Source of the DNA: Rhodoblastus sp963713695
GTDB lineage: Bacteria; Pseudomonadota; Alphaproteobacteria; Rhizobiales; Beijerinckiaceae
Direction of reading: 5' to 3'
NCBI GenBank assembly: GCA_963713695.1
Contig: CAVQMU010000006.1
Coordinates: forward strand, 201,973-265,972
DNA length: 64,000 nt
The notes under the pieces were generated by a model that ran no database searches, was not told the DNA's origin, and was given only the letters and a program-made list of their open reading frames with translations. Made by a program: the position numbers and the translations under genes. Within the stretch, counting starts at the first letter, position 1; each line of letters starts with the position of its first letter. Positions 36,647 to 46,640 of the stretch are shown here, piece after piece.

Positions 36647-37396
36647 TTACTTGTAAACCCCGGCGATCCCCATAAAGTCCTTGGCCGTGAGGCTCGCGCC
36701 GCCGACCAGCGCGCCGTTGACGTCGGCGACGGCCATCAATTCCCTTGCGTTGGCGGGCTTGACCGAGCCGCCGTAGAGAATGCGAACGCCGGCGCCCTCG
36801 CCGGGCAGGAGGTCGACCAGCTCGTGACGGATGAAATGGTGGACTTCCGCCACATCCTCGAGCGTCGGCGTCAGGCCGGTGCCGATCGCCCAGACCGGCT
36901 CATAGGCGACGACCAGGTTTTTCGCGGTCGCGCCGTGCGGCAGGGAGCCGGCGATCTGGCCGCCGACGACAGCCAGGGTCTGGCCCGCCTCGCGCTGCAA
37001 TTGCGTCTCGCCGACGCAGACGATGGCGACCATGGCAGCGCGCAAGGCCGCTTCCGCCTTGGCGCGCACGATCTGGTCGCTTTCGCCATGGTCTGCGCGC
37101 CGCTCGGAATGGCCGACAATCACAAAAGTCGCGCCCGCGTCCTTCAGCTGTTCGGCGGAAACGTCGCCGGTATGCGCTCCGGAAGCCTTGGCATGGCAAT
37201 CCTGGCCGCCGATGGCGATTTTTCCGCCTGCGGCCTCGACCGCCGCCGCCACCAGCGTCGCGGGCGGGCAGATCAACACGTCAGCGCCCCCCGCCTCGCT
37301 CCCCGCCGCCGCGGCTATGGCGACGATTTCCGCCAGCGAGGCCTTGGTTCCGTTCATTTTCCAGTTGCCGGCGGCGAGCGGACGGATCGAAGTCAT
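36647..37396 (-). CDS. tpiA: Triose-phosphate isomerase
   Basis: 249 residues. The active-site landmarks are GNWKMNG at the N terminus (lysine), VIVGHSERR (histidine), AYEPVWAIGTG (glutamate with the flexible loop) and YGGSVKPANA. It interconverts dihydroxyacetone phosphate and glyceraldehyde 3-phosphate. Confidence 0.97.
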   Translation of the reverse strand: MTSIRPLAAGNWKMNGTKASLAEIVAIAAAAGSEAGGADVLICPPATLVAAAVEAAGGKIAIGGQDCHAKASGAHTGDVSAEQLKDAGATFVIVGHSERRADHGESDQIVRAKAEAALRAAMVAIVCVGETQLQREAGQTLAVVGGQIAGSLPHGATAKNLVVAYEPVWAIGTGLTPTLEDVAEVHHFIRHELVDLLPGEGAGVRILYGGSVKPANARELMAVADVNGALVGGASLTAKDFMGIAGVYK

Positions 37397-37778
37397 GTGC
37401 TATCCCTCAATTTAATTGCGCCGGGGATAGCAGACCCAAAAACCTTTGCACAGGGGGCGGATTGAAGCAGGCGGAGCAAAGCGCTTTCATTGGCGCAGGT
37501 CTTGCGTCGCGGGGCGCACAGGAGACTTCCTGGCGCGCGGATTGATCGCCATTGCGGCGACTCGCGCAGGCCAACGCCGCCCCAAGGCCGCAATTGACGC
37601 GCTTCGCCCGAATTGTCGCGAAGTCTCCATTGTCGGAAAGCAGAGCAGACAAAGGCGCCAAACAACAGCGCGGCCGGCTCCCCGGCTGCGTGAAGGGTCG
37701 CGCGCCGCCGAAAGCCGCCCCCCTGCCGCTACACTCCCGAAATCCTTCGGAAAAGAGCGCGCAACCTGAAAGCCGAAC
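37397..37778. other. Intergenic region between divergent genes
   Basis: These 382 bases lie between tpiA and the unknown gene at 37779 and must carry both promoters. Short open frames on both strands have no recognisable content and no good ribosome-binding sites. No convincing regulatory motif was found. Confidence 0.4.
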
Positions 37779-38306
37779 ATGACCTCCATCGAAACCACAG
37801 CCTTCCAGCGCCTCAACTCCGAGGAGCGGCTGGTAAAACCGGCCCACAAGGGCCCGACTCACGCCGCCGGCCGCTTCGGCTTTCGCGGCGAGATTGCCCT
37901 CGCCCTCGACCCGCCGGTGACGCTCGGCGCGGTCTTCGCCTCGGCGGAGGATGGCGAAACCGGCCTGAGCTTCCTTGCGGGACAGCTTGAAAGTTTCAAG
38001 GAGCTTCCCGCACTCGTCGAAGTCCTCGGCGCCAATGTCAAACCGGACGGCAAGTATTTCATCTACGTATCCGACGTGAAACGTGGCGATCGCTACCAGA
38101 TCAGCTTCGGAGACACATCGCTTTACGTCCTGCCCTATGACGACGTTTCGGTCTACAACGAACTGGTCGACTTTCTCTATCTCGACAAGACCAAGATGAA
38201 GAAATTCGACACGGCCGCCAAGATCGACGCCATCGCCGACGGCGCCGCCGGATATGGCGAAACCTTCCCCCGCATCAGTTATGAGGAAGGGCTTGCGCGC
38301 CTCTGA
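37779..38306 (+). CDS. Conserved-looking protein of unknown function
   Basis: 175 residues, soluble, acidic, with a compact beta-rich pattern: KYFIYVSDVKRGDRYQISFG, SLYVLPYDDVSVYNELVDFL and a C-terminal helix. I recognise no family. The even codon usage and the terminator-like hairpin just after it (38315-38362) support a real gene. It lies between divergent tpiA and ppiD. Confidence 0.6.
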   Translation: MTSIETTAFQRLNSEERLVKPAHKGPTHAAGRFGFRGEIALALDPPVTLGAVFASAEDGETGLSFLAGQLESFKELPALVEVLGANVKPDGKYFIYVSDVKRGDRYQISFGDTSLYVLPYDDVSVYNELVDFLYLDKTKMKKFDTAAKIDAIADGAAGYGETFPRISYEEGLARL

Positions 38307-38314
38307 ACGAAAGC

Positions 38315-38368
38315 GGCGGCCGGATTTTACCCGGGCGCGCACGCCCGCAAGATCCGGCCGCCTTCATC
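38315..38368 (+). terminator. Terminator-like hairpin after the unknown gene
   Basis: GGCGGCCGGAT (38315-38325) and ATCCGGCCGCC (38352-38362) form a perfect 11-bp stem enclosing a further small stem (CGGGCG/CGCCCG), followed by TTCATCTT. It lies nine bases after the stop of the gene at 37779. Confidence 0.6.
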
Positions 38369-38520
38369 TTGCAGCCCTGGAGGAGAGCGGAGGGACGATC
38401 CGCATGAAGAAGGCCCGCTGGGGAAATGCGGGGAGACAGAGACTGTCGCTGATCTCGCCGAGACGGCATGCGATCAAGCGATCCGCGCAAATCCGCGCCA
38501 ATTTTCGTCCTTTCAAGATA

Positions 38521-38549
38521 TTGCGCGGGAGCGGCGGGGTTTCTATAGT
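38521..38549 (+). promoter_or_regulatory. Sigma-70-type promoter for ppiD
   Basis: TTGCGC (38521-38526) and TATAGT (38544-38549) are separated by exactly 17 bases. Transcription would start near 38556, giving a leader of about 75 bases before ppiD that begins almost at once with a hairpin. Confidence 0.5.
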
Positions 38550-38560
38550 CCGCCGCCAAA

Positions 38561-38588
38561 GCCCGTCGTGACGACGGGCATCTTTTTT
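38561..38588 (+). terminator. Intrinsic terminator-like hairpin in the ppiD leader
   Basis: GCCCGTCG and CGACGGGC form a perfect 8-bp stem with a TGA loop, followed by ATC and TTTTTT. It lies 43 bases before ppiD and just downstream of the predicted promoter. It could end read-through from upstream or attenuate the ppiD transcript. Confidence 0.7.
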
Positions 38589-38631
38589 GACGCACGACCG
38601 CGCCCCGGCGCCAAGACACAAGAGAAGCAAA

Positions 38632-40549
38632 ATGCTGGACGGCCTGCGGATCATGTCGAAGAATATTTTTGGCCGCGCCATTCTGGCCGCCTTCGCCGGC
38701 CTGATCGTGATCGGCTTCGGCTTTTTTGGCATTCGCGACGTCTTCACCAATTTCCGCGCCAACCAGCTCGCGACCGTCGGCGACGCGGAAATCGAGCGCG
38801 CCGCAGTTCCGCAACGAATACCAGACCGAGTTGCAGGGCATGCAGCGCCAGGCGCGGCGCGCCATCACCAATGAGGAGGCCCGCGCCATCGGTCTCGATC
38901 GCCAGGTGCTGACGCGACTCCTGACCGGCGCCGCCCTCGACCAGGCCGGAGCCAAGCTCGGGCTCGCGGTTTCCGACGCCGCGGTCGCCAGGACCATCCG
39001 GGCCAACAAGTCCTTCGCCGGGCTCAACGGCGCCTTCGACCAGGCGCGCCTCGACGAAATCCTGCGCGAAAACGGCTACACGGAAACCGCCTACGTCCAC
39101 GAACAGCGGCTGGACGCAGCTGCGTCAGCAGATCGTGACGGCGGTGAACGGCGGCTTCCAGCTGCCGCAGGTCATGCTCTCGGCGATCAACACTTTCGCC
39201 AACGAGACGCGCAAGGCCGATTATTTCGTGCTGCCCGCCCCTGCCGCCTCGACCGCCGCCACGCCCAGCGACGAGGACGATCAAGACCTATTACGACCTG
39301 CGGAAGGACGCCTATCGCACGCCGGAATATCGGAAGGTCACCGTGCTGAACGTCCTGCCCGAGCAGGTGGCCAAGACCCTTCAGATATCCGACGAAGTCA
39401 GCGCAAAAATACTACGATCTGAATGCGGAAAAGCTCTACTCCACTCCGGAAAAGCGCGTCCTCCAGCAATTGACCTTCGCCTCGCGGCGACAGGCCGAAA
39501 GCGCCGAGCAGCGCATCAAGGCGGGCGAGACTTTCGCCGCCGTCGCCGCCGACAAGAATGCGGGCGGCGTGCTCGCCGACCTTGGCGAGACGACCAAGGC
39601 CGCGATTTTCGACAAGGCGGTCGCCGACGCGGCTTTCGCGACGTCGCAGCCGGGCGTCGCCGCGCCGGTCGAGGGCAAGTTCGGCGTGGTCCTGGTCAAT
39701 GTCGCGAAAATCGAGCCCGGCTCCGCAAAACCCTTCGCTGAGGTCAAGGACCAGATCAAGGACGGCATTGCGAAAGCCCAGGCGCGAGGTGAAATCCAGA
39801 AACTGCACGACAAGATCGAGGACCTGCGCTCCCAGGGCAAGCCCCTCTCGGAAGCCGCCGCTGCGCTGTCGCTGCAGGTCGGCGCCTATGAAACGGACGC
39901 CTCGGGCGCCGGCAAGGGCGAAAACGGCAAGCCCGGCGCGCCGATCGCGGCGCTGGTCGCCTCGCCGGAACTGCTGAAGGCGATCTTCGCCTCCGACGTC
40001 GGCGTCGACAATGATTCCGTCTCGCGCAAGGACGGCGGCTATTCCTGGTTCGAGATCGGCGCGATCGAGCCCTCGCGCCTGCTTTCGCTGGACGACGTCA
40101 AGCCCGCGGTGATCCAGTCGATGCGCGAGAGCGTCGTGCAGAAAGATCTCGCCGCCAAGGCCAACGATCTCGCGCGCAAGATCAATTCGGGCGCAAGCCT
40201 TGCCGAAGTCGCCGCCGCCAATGGCGCCCAGCCGCAACAGGCGCAGGACGTCAAGCGCGCGGGCGGCGTCGGGCTCAACGCCGCGGCCGTAGCGCAGATT
40301 TTCGGGACGCCGGTCGGCGGCGCAGGCGTCGCCCTTGCCGACAACGGCGGGCGCGTGGTGTTCAAGGTCACAGACGCGGCCACGCCGCCGCTCGATCCGA
40401 AATCCCCTGCTCTCGCCGGCGTGTTGCCGCAGATTCAGTCCGCCGCCTCAGACGACCTGCTGACCGAATATATCGCGGGACTGCAGGCGCAATTGGGAAC
40501 CCGCATCAACCAGGCCGCCCTGCGCGCCGCCATCGGCGGGGAACAGTGA
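38632..40549 (+). CDS. ppiD: PpiD-like periplasmic peptidyl-prolyl isomerase, interrupted by four single-base insertions
   Basis: Read through the frameshifts, this is a membrane-anchored SurA/PpiD chaperone of about 635 residues: MLDGLRIMSKNIFGRAIL, one N-terminal membrane helix, a SurA_N-like region (FRNEYQTELQGMQRQARRA), and a parvulin-like domain (LTFASRRQAESAEQRIKAG onward). Extra bases are inferred near 38811-38814, 39107-39110, 39278-39280 and in the A-run at 39405-39409, because the neighbouring frame continues the family pattern each time. The last frame runs intact to 40549. The ribosome-binding site AGAGAAG precedes the ATG. trpE follows, a usual order in this group. Confidence 0.8.
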
Positions 40550-40559
40550 GGGCGTGACC

Positions 40560-42093
40560 ATGTTCCAGCCAGAATTCGGCGCTTTTTCAGCGCGCTACGA
40601 GGCCGGCGAGCCGTCGCTGGTCAGCCTGCATCTCGTCGCCGATCTCGAAACCCCGGTTTCGGCCTTCCTGAAACTGTCGCGCGGGCGCGACGGCGATCTT
40701 TTCCTGCTCGAATCCGTCGAGGGCGGCGCCGCGCGCGGCCGCTATTCGATGATCGGCCTCGACCCCGACGTGATCTTTCGCGTGCAGGGCGGCAGGGCCG
40801 AGATCAATCGCGACGCCCTGCGCGACAAGCAGGCTTTCGCGCCTTGCGGGAAGAAGCCGCTCGACGCCTTGCGCGCCCTGCTCGACAAATCCGCCATTCC
40901 CGCGGCGGCGAACGGGTCATCGGGCCTGCCGCCCATGGCCGCCGGGGTGTTCGGCTATCTCGGCTATGACATGGTGCGCGAGATGGAGCGGCTCGCCCCG
41001 GCCAAGCCCGACCCGATCGGCACGCCGGACGCCCTGCTGGTGCGGCCGACCCTGATGGCGGTGTTCGACTCCGTGCGCGACGAGATTTCGCTGGTGACCC
41101 CCGTGCGGCCGCAGGCCGGCGTCGGCGCGAAGGCGGCCTACGAGGCGGCGATCGAGCGGCTCGAATCCGTCGTCGCGGTGCTGGAAGGGCCGCTGCGCCA
41201 CGACGGCCAGCCCGAAGACGCGCTGCTGCTGCAAAGCCATGCGCCGACGTCCAACACCACCGAGGCGCAATTCCTCGCCATGGTCGAGCAGGCCAAGTCC
41301 TATATCCGCGCCGGCGACATTTTCCAGGTCGTGCTGTCGCAGCGCTTCACCTCGCCGTTCCAGCTGCCGGCTTTCGCGCTCTATCGCGCGCTGCGCCGGG
41401 TCAATCCCGCGCCCTTCCTGTGCTATCTCGATTTCGGCGGCTTCCAGATCGTCTGCTCCAGCCCGGAAATTCTGGTGCGCGCGCGCGACGGCAAGGTGCA
41501 CGATCCGCCCCATCGCCGGCACCCGCTGGCGCGGCGAGACCCGGGAGCAGGACGAGGCGCTGGCGCAGGAACTGCTCGCCGACGAGAAGGAGCGCGCCGA
41601 ACACCTGATGCTGCTCGACCTCGGCCGCAACGATGTCGGCCGCGTCGCGGAAATCGGCACGGTGGAGGTCACCGAACAATTCGTCATCGAGCGCTACAGC
41701 CATGTCATGCACATCGTCTCGAACGTCGAGGGCAAGCTCGATCCCGCGCATGACGTGATCGACGCGCTGGCGGCGGGCTTCCCCGCCGGCACCGTTTCGG
41801 GCGCGCCAAAGGTGCGGGCGATGGAGATCATCGACGAGCTCGAGATCGACAAGCGCGGCATCTACGGCGGCTGCATCGGCTATTTCGGCGCATCCGGCGA
41901 AATGGACACCTGCATCGTGCTGCGCACCTCCGTCGTCAAGGACGGCAAGATGCATGTGCAGGCGGGCGCGGGAATCGTCTATGATTCCGATCCGGCGAGC
42001 GAGCAGCGCGAATGCGTCAACAAGGCGCGGGCCCTGTTCCGCGCCGCGGAAGAAGCCCTGCGCTTCGCTTCGACGGTGAAGCGGGGGCAGTAA
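40560..42093 (+). CDS. trpE: Anthranilate synthase component I, interrupted by one single-base insertion
   Basis: About 510 residues when read through an extra C near 41499, where GTGCACGATCCGC should read GTGACGATCCGC (KVTIRPIAGTRWRGE). Signatures include PVSAFLKLSRG near the N terminus, FQVVLSQRF, CSSPEILVR, HLMLLDLGRNDVGRV, GTVSGAPKVRAMEIIDELE and YGGCIGYFG. It makes anthranilate from chorismate for tryptophan synthesis. GAGGG precedes the ATG at 40560. The usual downstream genes trpG, trpD and trpC are absent; a helicase gene follows instead. Confidence 0.9.
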
Positions 42094-42103
42094 TTCCCTA
42101 CGC

Positions 42104-42183
42104 CGTCATTGCGAGCGGAGCGAAGCAATCCAGAAGGCCCGAAGCCGGAGTCTGGAATGCGTCGCTTCTTTTGGCTATGACGG
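42104..42183. repeat. Dispersed imperfect-palindrome element
   Basis: The stretch begins CGTCATTGCGAGCGGAGCGA and ends with an imperfect inverted copy (TCGCTTCTTTTGGCTATGACG), with a central pair CCAGA/TCTGG. The first 22 bases are identical to 32607-32628. This layout is that of small non-coding repeats scattered through alphaproteobacterial genomes. It separates trpE from the helicase gene. Confidence 0.7.
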
Positions 42184-42240
42184 TCTATAATCAATGCGGC
42201 GGCCTCATCTGGCGCCCCCAAAAACAAGATCGGCACAAAC

Positions 42241-43917
42241 TTGACCTTCGACAAAGCCAGCCCCGCGCTGGCGCGCGCGCTCGCAGAGCACGACTACCAG
42301 ACGCCCACCTCTGTCCAGGCCGCCGTGCTGCGGCCGGAGGCGGAGGGGCGCGACATACTCGTCTCGGCCCAGACCGGCTCCGGCAAGACCGTCGCCTTCG
42401 GCCTCGCCATGGGCGCCGAACTGCTCGGCGCGGGCGACAAGGTTCCCCAGGCCGGCGCGCCGCTGGGCCTCGTCATCGCGCCGACGCGCGAACTGGCCTT
42501 GCAGGTCGCGCGCGAATTGCAATGGCTCTACCATCACGCGGGGGCGCGCATCGTCTCGTGCGTCGGCGGCATGGACCAGCGCACCGAGCGCCGAGCCTTG
42601 CAGGCGGGCGTCCATATCATCGTCGGCACGCCCGGCCGGTTGCGCGACCATATCGAACGCCACGCCTTCGACGCCTCGCGCCTCGCGGCGGTCGTGCTCG
42701 ACGAAGCCGACGAGATGCTCGACATGGGCTTTCGCGAGGATCTCGAATTCATCCTGGACGCCACGCCCGATACCCGCCGCACCCTGATGTTCTCGGCCAC
42801 CATGCCGAAAAGCATCGCGGCGCTGGCCAAGAAATACCAGCGCAACGCCCTGCGCATCGAAGCGGCCGGCGAGGCCAAGAGCCATGCCGACATCGAATAT
42901 CGCGCCGTCCGCGTCGATCCGCGCGAGACCGAAAAGGCGGTCGTCAACCTGCTGCGCTTCTACGATTCGCCGACCGCCATCGTCTTCTGCAACACGCGCG
43001 ATTCCGTGCGCCATCTGCAGGCGATCCTGCAGGAGCGCGGCTTCGCCGCCGCGCTTCTGTCCGGCGAACTCGGCCAGCACGAGCGCAACCTGTCCATGCA
43101 GGCCCTGCGCGACGGACGGGCGCGCGTCTGCGTCGCCACCGATGTCGCGGCGCGCGGCCTCGACCTGCCCACAGTCGGCCTCGTCATCCACGCCGACCTG
43201 CCGCATGACGCCGAGGTCCTGCAGCACCGCTCGGGACGCACCGGCCGCGCCGGCCGCAAGGGCGTCAGCGTGCTGCTGGTGCCGCCAAAGGCCCGCCGCC
43301 GCGCCGAAAACCTGATCGGCCAGGCGCGGATCGAAGTGGAATGGGCGGCGCCGCCAAGCGCCGAGGACATCCGCCAGCTCGACCAGCGCCGCCTGCTGCA
43401 GGATCCGATGCTCAATGACGAGCCGACCGAGGAGGACAGCGAGATCGCCAACCTTCTCATGACCGAGCTCGGCGCGGAAAAGATCGCCGTGGCGCTCGCG
43501 CGGGTTTTACGCGGCAGATTGCCTCAGGCCGAAGAGGTTTCCGATCCCGGCTTCGACTCGGAGAAGCGTGGCGCGCGCGATTTCCCGCCGGGAAAACCGG
43601 CCAGGGCGCATAAGGAGCCCATGCCGGGCGCCGTGTGGTTCAAGCTCGATATCGGCCGCTCGAAAAACGCCGATCCGAAATGGCTGCTGCCCATGCTCTG
43701 CCGGAAAGGCGGCGTTCAGCGCGAAGACATTGGAGCGATTCGCATCTTTCCGAACGAAACCAAGGTCGAAATCGCCTCCAACGTCGCCGGAGCCTTCCTG
43801 CAGGCCATGCGCCGTCCCGGCGGCGACAGGATTGGCGTCGAGAAGATCGACGAGGGACATGCGTCGCTCAACGATACGCCGCCCCGTCCCCCGAAAAGGC
43901 CAAAAAAGAAGAGCTGA
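42241..43917 (+). CDS. DEAD-box RNA helicase with a DbpA-type C-terminal domain
   Basis: 558 residues from a TTG start (no ATG lies in frame near the N-terminal motif). Motifs: Q motif region PTSVQ, AQTGSGKT (Walker A), PTRELALQVA, TPGRL, DEADEMLDMGF (motif II), SAT, then ATDVAARGLDLP and HRSGRTGRAGRKG. The C-terminal 75 residues (VWFKLDIGRSKNADPKWLLP and FPNETKVEI) form the RRM-like DbpA domain, which in E. coli DbpA binds 23S rRNA hairpin 92. A role in large-subunit assembly is likely. Confidence 0.92.
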   Translation: MTFDKASPALARALAEHDYQTPTSVQAAVLRPEAEGRDILVSAQTGSGKTVAFGLAMGAELLGAGDKVPQAGAPLGLVIAPTRELALQVARELQWLYHHAGARIVSCVGGMDQRTERRALQAGVHIIVGTPGRLRDHIERHAFDASRLAAVVLDEADEMLDMGFREDLEFILDATPDTRRTLMFSATMPKSIAALAKKYQRNALRIEAAGEAKSHADIEYRAVRVDPRETEKAVVNLLRFYDSPTAIVFCNTRDSVRHLQAILQERGFAAALLSGELGQHERNLSMQALRDGRARVCVATDVAARGLDLPTVGLVIHADLPHDAEVLQHRSGRTGRAGRKGVSVLLVPPKARRRAENLIGQARIEVEWAAPPSAEDIRQLDQRRLLQDPMLNDEPTEEDSEIANLLMTELGAEKIAVALARVLRGRLPQAEEVSDPGFDSEKRGARDFPPGKPARAHKEPMPGAVWFKLDIGRSKNADPKWLLPMLCRKGGVQREDIGAIRIFPNETKVEIASNVAGAFLQAMRRPGGDRIGVEKIDEGHASLNDTPPRPPKRPKKKS

Positions 43918-44012
43918 GCCGCCTGCCACCATGCGGCGGACTGTAAGATACAGGATCTATCCATCTGTCTTGGCAACATATATTTGTTGCACAATCACAC
44001 GAGGCGAGCCGC

Positions 44013-45971
44013 TCAGGCCGCTGCTTCCCGCGGCAAGGCGCTGAGCGGCCGGTCGAATTGCGCGCCGGCCTTGCCATTCCGCGCCCAGGCGATCCGCGCC
44101 GGGACCGCGACGCCGTCAAGCTGGATCATGATCGAGTCGCCCGGCCGGCGGCCAAGTCGATCGGTGAATTTGGCGCCGGTCAGACTGATGTCGTCCAGCG
44201 TCGTCGTTTCCAGCCGACCGCCCGAATTCGATCGTCACTTCCAGCCGCAGGCTCTGGCGCAAGGCGTTGCGGCGCTCGGTGAGGTCGCCCTGCATCATGT
44301 CCACGAAGCGCTCGAGCGCCTCGGCGATGCGCTTCGCAGCGCCCGCGAGGTTTTCCGACACTTTCGCAAGCTGCGTCGCCTCCGTGTCGGTCCGTTCGGC
44401 GACCACGGTCACAGCCCGCACATTGTCGGCCGCTTCCTCGCTGCGTTCGGCGGCAGCGGCGACGTTCCCCGAGATTTCGCGAGTCGCCTCCTCCTGCCGG
44501 GACACCGCCGAGGCGATCGCCACGGTCAATTCGCGGATTGAGGCGACCTTGCCGTTGATGTCCCGGATCGAGGCGACGGCGGCGCCGGTGGCCGATTGGA
44601 CGAGACCGACCTGTTCGGCGATTTCGTCGACGGCGCGTCCAGTCTGCTCCGACAGGGCCTTGACCTCGCCCGCCACGACGGCAAACCCCCTCCCCGCCTC
44701 GCCCGCGCGCGCCGCCTCGATGGTTGCGTTCAGCGCAAGAAGGTTGGTGCCGGCCGGAGATGGAGCGGATCAGTTCCAGAATGGCGTCGATCTGGCGCGA
44801 GGAATTCGACCAGCGCGTTCATGTCGGTATCCGCGCCTTCCGCGGCGGCCGCCGTCGAATCGACGATTTCGCGCGCGCGCTCGGCCTGCGCGGCGATCTC
44901 GCGGCTCGACGTTTCAAGCTCCGTGGTCTTGGCCGCCACCGCCTGCGAATTCGCGGCGGCTCCAGACGTGGCTTCCGCGGCGTTCCGGGCGTCCGCCTTG
45001 ACGCTGGCGGCGCCCCTGTTCAGCGTCTCGGAGGCTTGCCGCATGGCCTCGGTCTGCTGGCCGAGTTCGGAGACGGAAGCCGCAACCGCCTGGTTGAATT
45101 CCTGCACCTGGCTTTGCAGCAGGTCCTGGCGGCGCTTTTCGGTTTCGCGCGCCGCGCGTTCGGCCTGGGACAGCCGGCGGCGGTCATGCTCGTTGGTCAG
45201 GAAGATCTCGATGGCCCGGCTCATGTCGCCGATTTCGTCGCTGCGCTCGATATAGGGCACATGCTCGGGCAAACGCCCGGCGGCCATGCCGGTCATGACA
45301 TCGGTGACGCCATGCACCGGCCTGACCATGAATTTCTGAACGGCGAACCAGGCGAGGCCGGTCACGGCGAAGGCCGAGGCGGCAAAAAAAGCCATGAGCA
45401 TCGTCATCCAGACGTCCTCGGCGGCGGCGTCCGCCTCCACCGCGGCTGTGAAATGATTGGTTTCGCTCACCAGCGCATCGATACCCCCGCGATGAAGCTT
45501 GTAGGCTTGCGCTATTTCGCCGAAGGCCGCGTCCGCCGCGGCGCGGTCGCCGCTCTCCAGCGCCGGCAGGAAACGATCGAAACAGACGCGCCAGAACGGC
45601 CGGGCCGGAGCGTCGGCGGCGTCCATCAGGGCGCGGAGGCGGCCGGTGAGACCCTGGGACGTCCAGTACTGCCTCCTCTCGTCATAATCCTTGTTCAATT
45701 GCTTCAGGCGCGCGGCGTGTTCCCCCAGCCCCCCCTTCGGAGCGTCCAGGGCGAGATTTACCTCGAGAAAGGCCTCGATCAGATATTCGGGCGGCGGCAG
45801 GATGTCCGCGACAAGGTCCTTGCCTTGCATGACGCGGTCGTAGACAGGGCCGCCAACCTTCAATTTGCGGAAACTGAAATAGGAGGCGCCGGAATTGAGG
45901 GCGCAACCGAGTAGCATGATCGCCGCGACAATTTTCGCGGCTGACGAAAGACGAATTGTGACGCGCTGCAT
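44013..45971 (-). CDS. Methyl-accepting chemotaxis receptor with a C-terminal PilZ domain, interrupted by three single-base insertions
   Basis: Reading through extra bases near 44794, 44750 and 44217 gives a protein of about 650 residues. It has a membrane helix near the N terminus, a periplasmic sensor region, a second helix (FFAASAFAVTGLAWF), a HAMP segment, a signalling domain (SGRTNLLALNATIEAARAGE, then GFAVVAGEVKALSEQTGRAV), and a terminal PilZ domain with RRNALR (RxxxR), DDISLTGAKF (DxSxxG) and IAWARNGKAGAQF. PilZ binds c-di-GMP, so this receptor could couple chemotaxis to that messenger. Confidence 0.8.
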
Positions 45972-46250
45972 GCGAAAAGCCCTTTCGCCCGGACCCCGAC
46001 AGGGAACGGTCGATGTCCAGCCCAGCTATAGCGCCAAGGCGCTTGCCTGAAGCTGTCGCCGGGACTGCGTTCAAGGCGCGAGAACAAGGCGCAAGAACAA
46101 GGCGCCGTCGAAGCCGCGCCGGACCGGCGTTGGAAGATCACGAGCTTTTTTCTCAAATTTGTCTTTTATTGCAGAATGTTAAGGGAACGGCCAGCCTCCG
46201 TGAGGTTGGAAAGGCGCATGCTCGCCGCCAACAATCATGGAGAAGGACAA

Positions 46251-46517
46251 ATGATTACAAACATCCCCGCCCCTTCCTCCGAGGATCTCGACGCCTTCTC
46301 GCGCCGGCTAGGCGTGAGAACGCGCGAGTTCAATAACGGCGGCGAGTTTTCGACTGCGCGCGACGCTTATCTCGAGCAACGCCGGAAACGCCATGCAGCC
46401 CTGGAGGCAAAGCTCGAAAGCGCCATCCGGCGCGGAGCCGTATGGGCGTCGATACGCCTTGAACTTGAACGGGACTTCGACACGCTGTGCGACAATTTCG
46501 GCTATCAGTTGAATTGA
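46251..46517 (+). CDS. Small helical protein of unknown function
   Basis: 88 residues from the ATG at 46251, preceded by GGAGAAGG. It is charged and helical (YLEQRRKRHAALEAKLESAI) and ends RDFDTLCDNFGYQLN. No family recognised. The frame is open for 25 codons upstream, but the ribosome-binding site supports this start. Confidence 0.55.
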   Translation: MITNIPAPSSEDLDAFSRRLGVRTREFNNGGEFSTARDAYLEQRRKRHAALEAKLESAIRRGAVWASIRLELERDFDTLCDNFGYQLN

Positions 46518-46640
46518 TTTGACGCGGCGGCGATGAAGGGTTGCCTGTAACGGCCTTCAGGACATCCGGTATGGCGTCTAAATAAAAAACGACCGCGACG
46601 CGAACGGTTTCCGGCCGGCAGGCCTATTTCTCCGAATGGC

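Larger units (their letters stand above)
38307..38631. other. Intergenic region upstream of ppiD
   Basis: These 325 bases hold, in order, the hairpin that ends the preceding gene, a stretch with no clear content, a sigma-70-like promoter (38521-38549) and a second, T-tailed hairpin (38561-38588) before ppiD. A 55-codon frame from ATG 38404 ends in the loop of the second hairpin; it is basic, has only a distant ribosome-binding site and is not called. Confidence 0.5.

Noticed and set aside
38404..38571. A 55-codon plus-strand frame upstream of ppiD
   Set aside because: Its ribosome-binding site is distant, the peptide is a basic low-information sequence, and its stop falls in the loop of a terminator hairpin.
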